NCBI GenBank assembly: GCA_017455975.1
Contig: JAFTLK010000053.1
Location: 1-34,567, forward strand
Reading direction: 5' to 3'
Length of the DNA: 34,567 nucleotides
Source of the DNA: Clostridia bacterium
GTDB taxonomy: Bacteria > Bacillota > Clostridia > Oscillospirales > CAG-272
The translations under genes and the position numbers were made by a program. Each line of letters starts with the position of its first letter. Within the stretch, counting starts at the first letter, position 1. Shown in pieces: positions 1 through 7,404 of this stretch. A model generated the notes under the pieces. It was not told where the DNA came from. It searched no databases and saw nothing but the letters and a program-made list of their open reading frames with translations.

Positions 1-130
1 CCTGTCAACTGCAATTTGTGAAGATAAAATGCGGAGCATTTTATCTTCGTTCGATCATCTGCGCCCGACGGGGAAACAAGCCTCTGAATCGGGCGCACTC
101 TCGTTTTTGTTTTTGGTGACCCGTCCCCGG
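1..130. repeat. Hairpin-bearing direct repeat, copy 1
   Basis: The first 130 bases recur at 206-334 with a few substitutions and one indel, a period of about 205 bp. Each copy contains a 13-bp perfect hairpin (20-32 with 36-48, loop GGA) and a second inverted repeat (GCGCCCGA 61-68 with TCGGGCGC 89-96). The short reading frames inside the repeat look accidental. The left end of this copy may lie outside the window. Confidence 0.85.
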
Positions 131-205
131 ATGAGCACTCGACAAATTGCGCGGAGCGATTCCCGTTTCTTCGCTGTTTATATAAAAGACAGCCAACCTG
201 TTATA

Positions 206-334
206 CCTGTCAACTGCAATTTGTGAAGATAAAATGCGGAGCATTTTATCTTCGTTCGATCCTCTGCACCCGACGGGGAAGCAAACCTGCCAATCGGGCG
301 CACTCTCGTTTTGGTTTTGGCGGCTCGTCCCCGG
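206..334. repeat. Hairpin-bearing direct repeat, copy 2
   Basis: Second copy of the repeat at 1-130. Its hairpin is at 225-237/241-253 and is identical to that of copy 1. The second inverted repeat (266-273/294-301) has one mismatch, so the first hairpin is better conserved than the second. No gene is seen between the copies (131-205) or up to the terminator at 371. Confidence 0.85.
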
Positions 335-370
335 AACCTCCGCAACAATACATCAACCGTATACCGCAAA

Positions 371-409
371 AAAACACAGCCGCAGATTGAAATCACAATC
401 TGCGGCTGT
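371..409 (-). terminator. Rho-independent terminator of the broken solute-binding gene
   Basis: A 14-bp perfect stem (376-389 with 396-409) with a 6-nt loop is followed, on the minus strand, by a run of T (plus-strand A run before 375). It lies about 40 nt past the stop codon at 448. Confidence 0.88.
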
Positions 410-447
410 ACCGTTTTGCTGTGCTGTTATTTCGGATTGAATATGAC

Positions 448-1905
448 TTATTCCACAGGCATCCAGTTTTCGACGAGCTTGACAATGGCCTTGTCGACGG
501 CATTCTGTCTCTTTTCCAGATTGGAAACAAGAGGCTTGTCCTGGAAGAAGACGGTTTGCAGGACGTCGTTGACAGTACCAAAGTTGTACAGCGACTGGAA
601 GTCGATGTATGTGCAGTCGAGCAGGATGTTCAGAACATCGACAGAACGCGGGTCGCGGGAGTCCTTTTCCTTGTAAACCAGATCATATGCGATCGGGCGG
701 ACATACTGATTGGAATAACGCGCCAGTGCTTCGGTTAAGAAACCGTAGTTTTCGTTGCCGGAAACCGTCTGCGGCAGAGCGACAAAGCAGGAGCCGTGCG
801 GGGACAGGAAGGAGTAGTAGGAATCCTGCTTTTCGTCCCACTTCGGGGAGGGCAGAATCAGATAGTCGGATTCCATGTCGCGCAGATGGACAGCGGCAGA
901 TTCGAGCTTATGCATGAAGAACAGCGCACGGTCACCCTGGAACAGGATGTTGGAATAGTCGTTGATATCGGTGGTGTATGTAATGTTCTGATACATATCG
1001 ACGATGCTTTCCACAACCTCGATGGCGTGCGAATCGCTTGCCAGATTGCAGACGATGTTGGTGCCGTCTTCGGTAATGCGGGACATATTGATGCCGCAGC
1101 CAATCATCGTGGTCAGAACGGCTTCGGTGGAGTTGTGCATGGCAAAGCCGAAGAAGTCGTCGTAAACGGTCCATTTATTGTCCGCGTTCATATCAACGTC
1201 CATGTCCTTGATCATGGAACGGAGCTGATCCATCGTCCACTTGCCGTCGATGACAGACTGGAAGATATCAAAGTCATAGTCATAGTCGGTATACAGCTTG
1301 AGGTTGAGGAACAGACAGGTCGGCATCTGGTAGATACCGGGTGCGATGTCGGAGGAGGTGATGTACATGGCATCGTGCAGACGCAGGTTCTCATACAGCA
1401 GCGGGTTCCACCAGCTCTTGTCCATTTCCAGATACGGCATGTCGCACATGTTGGCAAGATAGCCGCCGGTTGCCTGGGAGGTCAGACCTGCCAGCGGATG
1501 AATAATCATCTGCCATTCGTCGTAGCACTCGGAAACCATCGTCTTGATCTTGTTGACATCTTTTTCCTGATAATATTAGATTTAGAAGTTGTAGGTTTCC
1601 TCCAGATACAGGTCGCGGGTCAGCAGTGCGTCGTTGACCACGTCACCGGTCATTTCCTCACCGGGAATGTTGACCTGCTTGTCGGGATGCTGGTTGCAGT
1701 CGAAAATGGTGTAGACCATACCGCCGAGGTCCTTTTCGCCAAGGGAATCGAGCAGCGACGGTTCCTCGGTTACCGCGTCGGTCACAGCACCGGTATTCTT
1801 TGCTGCGTCTGTGACAACTCCGTTATCGCCGGAGGGCTGATCCGCACAGGAAACGACCGAGGCAAGTGTCAGGACTGCCATGAGAAAGTATGCAATACGT
1901 TTCAT
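448..1905 (-). pseudogene. Extracellular solute-binding lipoprotein, interrupted by two in-frame TAA codons
   Basis: Read in one frame this is a 485-codon gene closely similar along its whole length to the intact 486-aa lipoprotein at 11969-13429. The N-terminus has a signal peptide with a Cys at residue 20 (VVSC) and then a Thr/Ala-rich linker. Translation stops at codon 108 (TAA, 1584-1582) and again at codon 110 (TAA, 1578-1576). The paralogue has GAA (Glu106, Glu108) at both places. After the stops the frame continues without any frameshift to the natural stop at 448, keeping the family's DGKWT and LRDM.SDYLILP.PKWDE motifs. Promoter (1966-1994), AAGGAG site and terminator all look intact, so the loss seems recent. 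A downstream ATG at 1539 could restart translation, but the product would lack a signal peptide. Sequencing or assembly error is the main alternative. Confidence 0.85.
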
Positions 1906-1965
1906 GATAGATAATAGCTCCTTGTAATTATATTTCCATTTGAACTAAGGATATACTGATATTGT

Positions 1966-1994
1966 ATTATATCATACTTTATCCGAAAAAGCAA
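1966..1994 (-). promoter_or_regulatory. Sigma-A-type promoter for the broken solute-binding gene
   Basis: On the minus strand TTGCTT (1994-1989), 17 nt, then a perfect TATAAT (1971-1966). An AAGGAG ribosome site lies 12 nt before the ATG at 1905. Confidence 0.6.
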
Positions 1995-2060
1995 GGATAA
2001 TGCATGAAATATTCCGACAAAATCAACATTTTCACGTGGTTTTGTATTCTGCTCCGCACA

Positions 2061-2100
2061 AAAGCACCGGCGGAAAATGCAGCACATGCATTTTCCGCCG
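2061..2100 (-). terminator. Terminator of the LytTR/membrane-protein operon
   Basis: A 14-bp perfect hairpin (2068-2081 with 2087-2100, loop GCACA) is followed on the minus strand by TGCTTTTG. It lies about 90 nt past the stop at 2188. The T run is short, so termination strength is uncertain. The rest of 1995-2187 shows no gene. Confidence 0.55.
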
Positions 2101-2187
2101 ATACTTACCAAAAATGAAGGAAAAAGAAAGGAGAATTATGAAAAAGAATTCTGTTATGGAAAGGAGCAGCCTGCCCGGACGGTGTCT

Positions 2188-2664
2188 CTACTCACCGTCT
2201 GTGGGATCGGCATCTCCTGTTACGCTGTTGAATTGCTTGAGCCGCCGGTTCATCTCCGATATGGAGTGCCGGTAACGGATGTCGGATATGATCCCGCCGA
2301 CAATCACAGCGGCGATACAGAGTCCGACCGACAGAAGCAGTAAAAAGATCAGGGACGAGCCCGCGCCGAGCATCACCTTTCCGAGCACGGAAACGATGAC
2401 AGCATTGACGACCGCACAGATGAGGCGGTTGCGCCAGAGAATGTTGCGGCGCAGATGGTTGCCGGACAGCGGAAGAAACTCCGCAAACAGACCCTCAAAG
2501 GTCAGACCGACGACCGTACCGGAAACAAGAATATACAGGATAATTTTTGAGCTGATGGCCACCTCACCGAGCGCCGCTGATTCCAGAAACACAACGATCA
2601 GCCCGAGCGTCACGGTCACGCAGATATTGATAAACAGCCGGTATAAGAGATTGTTCTCATTCAT
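2188..2664 (-). CDS. Four-helix membrane protein next to LytTR regulator (DUF3021-like)
   Basis: The 158-aa product has a short cytoplasmic start, four predicted membrane helices (about residues 9-30, 38-62, 82-100 and 105-130) and a charged cytoplasmic tail. Size, topology and position directly after a LytTR-domain gene fit the DUF3021 family, whose members typically accompany a stand-alone LytTR regulator. In known cases such membrane partners antagonise or tune the regulator; that role here is inference. A GGAGG site stands 11-12 nt before the ATG at 2664. The gene begins 49 nt after the LytTR stop, so the two are probably one transcript ending at the hairpin 2068-2100. I rely on topology and context more than on residue identity. 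Confidence 0.72.
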   Translation of the reverse strand: MNENNLLYRLFINICVTVTLGLIVVFLESAALGEVAISSKIILYILVSGTVVGLTFEGLFAEFLPLSGNHLRRNILWRNRLICAVVNAVIVSVLGKVMLGAGSSLIFLLLLSVGLCIAAVIVGGIISDIRYRHSISEMNRRLKQFNSVTGDADPTDGE

Positions 2665-2713
2665 ACGACGATGATTCCTCCCAGACAGAATGTATTCAAC
2701 CGATGCGGCATTC

Positions 2714-3151
2714 CTACATGCCGAGGGTGTTCTTGAGAGCCTGGATATACAGGCGCGTGATCACCACTTTGTCGCCGTTTTTCATGACCGCGACCATGCG
2801 GCCGTTGAACAGCGGTTCCAGATACGAGACCTTGCGCAGGTTGATGACCGAATAACGGCTGACCCGCAAAAAGCCCGTGTTCTTGAACTTTTCTTCGATT
2901 TCATACATTTTCAGAGGCGTTTCGTATACCGCTTCTTCCGTGATCAGCATGACTTTATTGTCCTGCGTATCGAAATAACAGATATCCTCCGGTTTCAGAA
3001 TAAAGGTCTTGTTGTCCTTTTTGCCGATGATGGTGTTGGCAAAAAGGCGGATGGTGGATAAAAGCCGCTCTGTTTCCTCATCCAATTCCCTGCATCGGAT
3101 GACAACTTCGGTTTCGCCCATGTCCGACACGGTTTCCAATTTGATTTTCAC
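2714..3151 (-). CDS. LytTR-type DNA-binding regulator
   Basis: The 145-aa protein lacks a receiver domain. Residues about 45-143 form a LytTR domain: a stretch reading edICYFDTQDNKV, then the KMYEIEEKF helix and the GFLRVSRYSVINL segment, ending in the I..V.YLEP...GR...V.KNGDKVVITR strand set that contacts DNA. LytTR proteins bind pairs of direct repeats upstream of membrane-transport or bacteriocin genes. I chose the GTG at 3151 because AGGAGG lies 12 nt upstream and no in-frame ATG begins before the domain. The likely partner is the membrane protein encoded just downstream; together they probably form a small self-regulated sensor unit of the LytTR/DUF3021 class. Confidence 0.88.
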   Translation of the reverse strand: MKIKLETVSDMGETEVVIRCRELDEETERLLSTIRLFANTIIGKKDNKTFILKPEDICYFDTQDNKVMLITEEAVYETPLKMYEIEEKFKNTGFLRVSRYSVINLRKVSYLEPLFNGRMVAVMKNGDKVVITRLYIQALKNTLGM

Positions 3152-3195
3152 GGTGTCAGACGCCCTCCTGTTTACTCCTTTGATCCTGTGTGTAT

Positions 3196-3224
3196 ATGAT
3201 ACACCAAATCGGAAAAAAAAGCAA
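3196..3224 (-). promoter_or_regulatory. Promoter of the LytTR operon
   Basis: Minus-strand TTGCTT (3224-3219), 17 nt, TATCAT (3201-3196), about 45 nt before the GTG start. The -35 and -10 boxes each deviate from consensus by one or two bases. Confidence 0.5.
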
Positions 3225-3340
3225 GAGGTTTTCTGCAAGATGCGTATTTTGAAACGTGAAATGCGTCATGGAACGTGCGAAATGCACGCGCTCATGCGGT
3301 CGGACAGATTCATTTCCGACAAGTCACATATTGTGTGTAT

Positions 3341-3464
3341 CGTTTTCCACAAAGTTATCAACACCTGTGGATAACTTCGTCCTGTGGAAAACGTATATCG
3401 CTGAAAACCGCACATCCTCTGCGTTTTTTGCCGGAAACGGATGCGGATTCTCCGTTTTTCCACA
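3341..3464. promoter_or_regulatory. Cluster of five DnaA-box-like sites with dyad symmetry
   Basis: Sites matching TTATCCACA or its TTTTCCACA variant occur at 3343-3351 (+), 3355-3363 (+, one mismatch), 3366-3374 (minus, perfect), 3383-3391 (minus) and 3456-3464 (+). Four of them are packed into 49 bp as two facing pairs: CGTTTTCCACA (3341-3351) mirrors TGTGGAAAACG (3383-3393), and GTTATC (3354-3359) mirrors GATAAC (3370-3375). The 346-bp gap 3152-3497 between the LytTR gene and the SleB-like gene holds no convincing coding sequence. No dnaA, dnaN or other origin gene is nearby, so this is more likely a DnaA titration or regulatory cluster than oriC. The function is inference. Confidence 0.65.
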
Positions 3465-3497
3465 GCAGCTGTGCAATACCTGTCGGAAAACCGCCGT

Positions 3498-4592
3498 TTA
3501 TCGAAAAAAAACAAAATCGGATGTCCGCATGCAGACAACCGCTCCTGCCGGCAGCGTCCGATCGGCAGGACAAACATACAGCGCACCGTGCGCCGCATCC
3601 GCACCGGCAGGGTCAGTCAGATGCGCTGTCAGCGCATCCTCGGCCGCACGAAGCAGAAGAAGATCCCGCGCCCGTGCCGTGATCGCCGCACCGGACACCG
3701 GCGCTTCGGCACCACCGGGAAACACGGCACAAACCGCGTCCAGCGAAGTGGGAAATCCGTCGTCCTCCGTTCGATTGCATAGCATGGCGGCACATGCCGT
3801 CAGTGTATACAGGTCATAGGCACGCGGATATGCCGCCGTAAATCGCGCCAAGGCTTCCGACAGCAGCCGGCACCGCAGATCAAACCGTGCTGCGGCGGCA
3901 TCGCCGAGCTCCGCATCTCCCCACCGTCCGTCCGAAAGTCCGAGCGCGCACAGTGTCGCATAATCGGCCGTCCCGGAGCCGCACAGCCCATGTGTCCGCT
4001 GGAACAGAATCAGTGCATTGCGCAGCCTCTGTGCATCTATGCCGTCTCCCCCCGCCTCCGCGCCGTCATAACAGCCTGCCCCGCGCAGTGCCCGACAAAG
4101 CTGCTCCTCCGTGACCGCCGCACTTTGTCCGTCTGCCGCATCGCTGCAGACCGCCACGGCATAGGAAACGGATGCCGTACAGACACCGTCCGCCGGGAGA
4201 CCGCAGTCCTCCTGGAACCGCCGCACGGCAGATGCGGTCTTCTGCGTATACACACCGGAGCATTCCACATCATATCCGAGCGTATACAGCTGTGTCTGCA
4301 GCCGGTATACCGCCTCCCCGCAGTCCCCCTGCATCAAAAATACCGGCGTTACAGGATTCCCGACCTCCGCGACAGCCCCCGCCCCCGTTGATGCGGAATC
4401 CGCTGTGCTTCCCGGCGGTGCGGGCGGCATACACCCCGCAGCTTCTGCGGTTTCATTCCCCGTCTCCGTACCGGCACCCGTTCCCGGCAGAATCGGTGCC
4501 AGACAGAACAGCAGCATCCCGCACAGTGCCGCAGCATACCACAGGACCCGCCCGTCCGCAGAAAATTTTTCTATGTGCTTCCGTTTGCGCAT
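3498..4592 (-). CDS. Membrane-anchored peptidoglycan-binding protein with degenerate SleB-like hydrolase domain
   Basis: The 364-aa protein has one N-terminal membrane segment (about residues 15-38) and an Ala/Thr/Gly-rich linker. A PG_binding_1-type repeat follows (about 85-145: MQGDCGEAVYRLQTQL, then the AVRRFQEDCGLPADG helix-turn), then a second weaker one (about 160-215: NALILFQRTHGLCGSGTAD). The C-terminal 140 residues follow the order of the SleB/Hydrolase_2 fold: helix, AAMLCNR, FPTSLDAV, then ALTAHLTDPAGA...GALYVCP and a final FVFF strand. SleB cleaves spore cortex, but the Glu of its yaEA motif, about 19 residues before NR, is Tyr here, so catalysis is doubtful. Start 4592: GGGGGAG stands 8 nt upstream. 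It follows the gene at 4651 by 58 nt on the same strand. Nearby spmA/spmB support a spore-envelope role. The SleB relationship is my reading of weak motifs. Confidence 0.68.
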   Translation of the reverse strand: MRKRKHIEKFSADGRVLWYAAALCGMLLFCLAPILPGTGAGTETGNETAEAAGCMPPAPPGSTADSASTGAGAVAEVGNPVTPVFLMQGDCGEAVYRLQTQLYTLGYDVECSGVYTQKTASAVRRFQEDCGLPADGVCTASVSYAVAVCSDAADGQSAAVTEEQLCRALRGAGCYDGAEAGGDGIDAQRLRNALILFQRTHGLCGSGTADYATLCALGLSDGRWGDAELGDAAAARFDLRCRLLSEALARFTAAYPRAYDLYTLTACAAMLCNRTEDDGFPTSLDAVCAVFPGGAEAPVSGAAITARARDLLLLRAAEDALTAHLTDPAGADAAHGALYVCPADRTLPAGAVVCMRTSDFVFFR

Positions 4593-4650
4593 ATTCGACA
4601 CTCCCCCTGTGGTATAATATCCTCTGCAGGACCGATGACCGCCCGTGCCG

Positions 4651-5076
4651 TCATACTGTCCCCGCCTGCTGTCCCCCGACATGCCGTACCTGCTTCTGCA
4701 TGCGCTGCTCCATCCGCATGCGCTGTCTCTGCAGACGCTCGGCATACAGCTTTGCATATTTGCGGCGGAGCTTCCATTCCCCGCACAGCCGTCCGATCAC
4801 GGCAGCTGCCGCCATACCGCCGACAACCGCGGCACCGATGGCGATACAGCGCACAAGCGGCGTGGTCTTTTCGCCGCGGATATGCAGCAGCAGAGGGGAT
4901 TCTGCGCTGTCCGTATTCTGCCTTCCGCAGCTGGTACGGATATCATAGGCACGGCGGATCACGACCGGGTTTTCCCTGCCCACCGCGCCCTTTACGGGGC
5001 GGATACGCACCTTCTGAATGCCGTGTGTGCGCAGAACACGGCCGATCTGCTCTCCGAGCATCTGACTTTGATTCAT
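4651..5076 (-). CDS. Single-pass membrane protein of unknown function
   Basis: The 141-aa product is not recognised. Residues about 1-55 are basic and mixed (GEQIGRVLRTHGIQKVRIR), one membrane helix lies at about 75-98 (CIAIGAAVVGGMAAAAVIG), and the C-terminal 40 residues are a highly charged Arg/Gln-rich segment likely to form a coiled coil (YAERLQRQRMRMEQRMQKQ). I took the ATG at 5076, with an AAAGGA site 12 nt upstream; an ATG at 5100 is possible but has poorer spacing. It is the first gene of a two-gene minus-strand unit with the SleB-like gene and is divergent from the M14-like gene at 5180. The GC-rich composition gives open frames on both strands here, which lowers confidence. Confidence 0.6.
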   Translation of the reverse strand: MNQSQMLGEQIGRVLRTHGIQKVRIRPVKGAVGRENPVVIRRAYDIRTSCGRQNTDSAESPLLLHIRGEKTTPLVRCIAIGAAVVGGMAAAAVIGRLCGEWKLRRKYAKLYAERLQRQRMRMEQRMQKQVRHVGGQQAGTV

Positions 5077-5179
5077 ATCGTGGAACCATCCTTTCTGCAT
5101 GACCTTTTGTCCGCAGTTAGGTTGTCCCGCGACGGTTCCGATTATGCGGTATTTCCGCAAAAACAAGGAGTGAGAGATT

Positions 5180-6193
5180 ATGGAAACGATATATGAAACC
5201 TTATGTACATCCATCCGTGAAATCGGTACGACGTACCGCGATGCCGGCGTGCAGTGCACGGCGTTCGGCACAAGCTATCTTGGACGCACGATCCCGGGCA
5301 TCCGCCTCGGCGAGGGCAGCCACCGTCTGCTGTACCTCGGCGGCATGACGGCGGATATCCGCTCATCCGCCCTGCTTCTTCGGTTTGTCCGTGATTATGC
5401 GGAGGCGGTACGCGGCGGCATGCGCGTGGCGGGCATCGACATTTCCTATTTACAGCACACACGCAGCATCACCGTTGTCCCGCTGCTCAATGTCGACGGT
5501 GCCGTGCTGCGCTGTGACGGAGCGGACGAAAAAAATCCGCTCCTGCCGCGTCTTCTGACGATGACAGGTGCGGAGGTGCCGCAGCGATCGACGGACGGAA
5601 ATCCGTTTGCGGACTGGGTCTGCAACGGGCGCGGCGTAGATCTGCGGTGCAATTTCGATGCGGATTTCACGTCAGCGATGACGGCGGCACGCGGCATCGG
5701 CGGTGCGGGCTTTCCGGGCATGCATCCGGAAAGCGAGCCGGAATGTGCCGCAGCGGCAAAATATCTGCGCGGTGCCGCGGCAACGGATCTGGTGCTTGTT
5801 TTCGGCGACGGTGCGGATGAGGATGTCGGACAAAGCGGGTGCATTGCCTGGTGCGGCACCGATCATCGGACACGTTCTCTTGCACAGATCCTCGCGCGCG
5901 ACATCGACGGGCGCGGATATGAGACCGATTCGCGTGTATGCTGCGGTTCCATCGGCAGCTGGTACCGCGGTCTGCATGCCGGGCCGCTTCTGAATATCAC
6001 GCTGCCCGATACCCGGATGCAGGACAGCGGCACAGACAGCACGGATACGGCAGATGCCGATGACAGACGGGAATATATGCATGCCCTGCTCAGCGATGCA
6101 TGCTCCGCACCGGGTGATGCGCTGGCACATGCATCGCTTGTGCTGCAGTACGGCAAGCTCCGCAAAATGCTGTTTCACGGTGCTGTGCTGTAA
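5180..6193 (+). CDS. M14-peptidase-fold protein lacking metal ligands (predicted pseudo-carboxypeptidase)
   Basis: The 337-aa sequence follows the M14 zinc-carboxypeptidase pattern: the SYLGRTIPGIRLG opening (32-44), the GGMTADIRSSALLLRF segment where active members read GG.H..E (54-69), LLNVDG (102-107), GVDLRCNF in place of GVDLNRNF (152-159), the SEPEC segment (185-189), and a late PLLNITLP where the catalytic Glu normally sits. The usual zinc His and Glu are Met56 and Asp59, the substrate Arg is Cys157, the third zinc ligand region reads VFGDGAD, and no Glu occupies the catalytic site. Zinc hydrolysis is therefore unlikely, and a binding or scaffold role is an inference. There is no signal peptide, so it is probably cytoplasmic or forespore-located. 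AAGGAG stands 9 nt before the ATG. It converges on spmB, with only 7 nt between stop codons. Confidence 0.75.
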   Translation: METIYETLCTSIREIGTTYRDAGVQCTAFGTSYLGRTIPGIRLGEGSHRLLYLGGMTADIRSSALLLRFVRDYAEAVRGGMRVAGIDISYLQHTRSITVVPLLNVDGAVLRCDGADEKNPLLPRLLTMTGAEVPQRSTDGNPFADWVCNGRGVDLRCNFDADFTSAMTAARGIGGAGFPGMHPESEPECAAAAKYLRGAAATDLVLVFGDGADEDVGQSGCIAWCGTDHRTRSLAQILARDIDGRGYETDSRVCCGSIGSWYRGLHAGPLLNITLPDTRMQDSGTDSTDTADADDRREYMHALLSDACSAPGDALAHASLVLQYGKLRKMLFHGAVL

Positions 6194-6200
6194 CCGCACA

Positions 6201-6713
6201 TCAGAATCCGAACAGCAGGCGCGGTATCAAAACCGACAGTACCGTCACAAACAGGCAGGTCAGCATGGCCGCCGGGATCAGATGACCGGTATCGGACAGG
6301 GACGTACCGTCGGTGTAGACCGTCAGCACATAAAAAACCGTCTCCGCCGCACCGCACAGCACCGACGCCGTCAGACCGATGGCGGAATCAGGTCCGTATA
6401 CAGAAAACAGATCCGACAAAACCGCGGTCGAGGCACTGCCGGAGATGGGACGGGTCAGCATCAGCGGCAGAAGCTCCGTGGGAATGCGCAGACACCGACA
6501 GATGCCTGCGAGTGCTTCTGTCAGCAATGCCACAGCCCCTGATGCCCGGAACAGCGATACGGCGCACACAAAAAGAAGAAGCGTCGGGAACAGCCGCACC
6601 GCTGTTCCGAGCCCCTCCTCCGCGCCGCGCAGGAATGCCGCGGTACATCGCTTACCATGCCGCAGAAACAGCATGCCGAGCCCGCACAGCAGCAGCGGCA
6701 GAAACCACGTCAT
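6201..6713 (-). CDS. spmB: Spore maturation protein B
   Basis: The 170-aa integral membrane protein contains a nucleoside-recognition (Gate) domain, with the family hallmark RPISGSAS followed by YGPDSAIGLTASVLCGAAETVFYVLTVY. SpmB acts with SpmA in dehydration of the developing spore core in Bacillus; the transported molecule is not established. The ATG at 6713 overlaps the spmA stop by 4 nt (ATGA), so translation is coupled and the two proteins probably assemble in equal amounts. Length is close to the usual 170-180 residues. The long upstream extension of the open frame is antisense-like, GC-rich sequence and was discarded. Confidence 0.92.
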   Translation of the reverse strand: MTWFLPLLLCGLGMLFLRHGKRCTAAFLRGAEEGLGTAVRLFPTLLLFVCAVSLFRASGAVALLTEALAGICRCLRIPTELLPLMLTRPISGSASTAVLSDLFSVYGPDSAIGLTASVLCGAAETVFYVLTVYTDGTSLSDTGHLIPAAMLTCLFVTVLSVLIPRLLFGF

Positions 6714-7312
6714 ACTTCTGCGCCTCCCTTCCTGTGATCCGTCTGCTCCGGCCAAAGCATGGCAAGCGCTGCGGCAAACGCAAATCCGAGCAGCGAAACC
6801 ATCCATACTGCCGGCAATACGGCATCCGCCGCCGCGGAACCGGCCGCATGCCGCAGCGACAGAAGTGTGGTCGGCAGCAGCGTCGGAGGGGCGGTGTTCA
6901 GCAGAACAAAGGTGATCTCCGCACGGCTCATCCGACCGGGTATGCGGCGGCTGCGGCGCAGTTTTTCCATCGCACGCAGACCGATCGGTGTTGCGGCATT
7001 CCCAAGACCGAGCAGATTGGCGGCAAGTGAGGCGGTGATCTCCGCAAGTCCGCCCTCCCCCTCTGTACATGCGGGAAATATCCGCGACAGAATCGGTGAC
7101 AGTATCCGTTCTGCCGCCGCTGTCACACCCATCTCAGAAAATACCGAAAGGATCCCGCTCCACAGACACATCGCACCCGCCAGCGGCAGCATCAGCCCGA
7201 CGGCATCCTCCGTGCCGGAAAACAGCGCCGCCCCGACATCCGCGCTATGCCCCGTCACAGCGGCACACACAACCGAAACGAGACAGAACACACCAAAAAC
7301 GATTCCTGCCAT
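6710..7312 (-). CDS. spmA: Spore maturation protein A
   Basis: The 200-aa membrane protein has the SpmA signature NLLGLGNAATPIGLRAM (about residues 108-124) and the FVLLNTAPPTLLPTTLLSLR motif typical of the family. About five membrane helices are predicted. It is the partner of SpmB in spore core dehydration and heat resistance. I chose the ATG at 7312 rather than the GTG at 7321: the GGGAGG site lies 10 nt before the ATG but directly abuts the GTG. It is the first gene of the spmA-spmB pair and is divergent from the MreD-like gene; the two 5' ends are only about 90 bp apart and must share control sequence. Confidence 0.93.
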   Translation of the reverse strand: MAGIVFGVFCLVSVVCAAVTGHSADVGAALFSGTEDAVGLMLPLAGAMCLWSGILSVFSEMGVTAAAERILSPILSRIFPACTEGEGGLAEITASLAANLLGLGNAATPIGLRAMEKLRRSRRIPGRMSRAEITFVLLNTAPPTLLPTTLLSLRHAAGSAAADAVLPAVWMVSLLGFAFAAALAMLWPEQTDHRKGGAEV

Positions 7313-7328
7313 AACAGACACGCCTCCC

Positions 7329-7358
7329 TTGACAAAACCACATTCTCTGTGTTACAAT
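7329..7358 (+). promoter_or_regulatory. Sigma-A-type promoter for the MreD-like gene
   Basis: Perfect TTGACA (7329-7334), 18 nt, TACAAT (7353-7358) preceded by TGT, an extended -10. It points away from spmA, whose start is only 17 bp to the left. Confidence 0.78.
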
Positions 7359-7404
7359 ATAGCATATGAGCCGGATAACGGGTGTATTCTGTTTTGGAGG
7401 AGGG

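Noticed and set aside
29..440. Overlapping small frames inside the repeats at the left end
   Set aside because: They consist of the repeat hairpins themselves, recur because the DNA is duplicated, and have no ribosome sites.
1576..1584. Stop-codon readthrough or genetic recoding in the lipoprotein gene
   Set aside because: Other genes here end normally at TAA, there is no recoding structure evident, and two stops so close make efficient readthrough improbable.
796..1914. 372-codon open frame on the plus strand opposite the broken lipoprotein gene
   Set aside because: It is antisense to a region with clear paralogue-supported coding on the minus strand, has no ribosome site and no recognisable domain.
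2139..2275. Short plus-strand frame of 45 codons with a good GGAGA ribosome site
   Set aside because: It runs antisense into the well-supported four-helix protein gene and its peptide has no family resemblance; could be a relic, but the evidence is too thin.
3341..3464. Chromosomal replication origin (oriC)
   Set aside because: DnaA boxes are present, but there is no dnaA or dnaN neighbour and no clear AT-rich unwinding region beside them.
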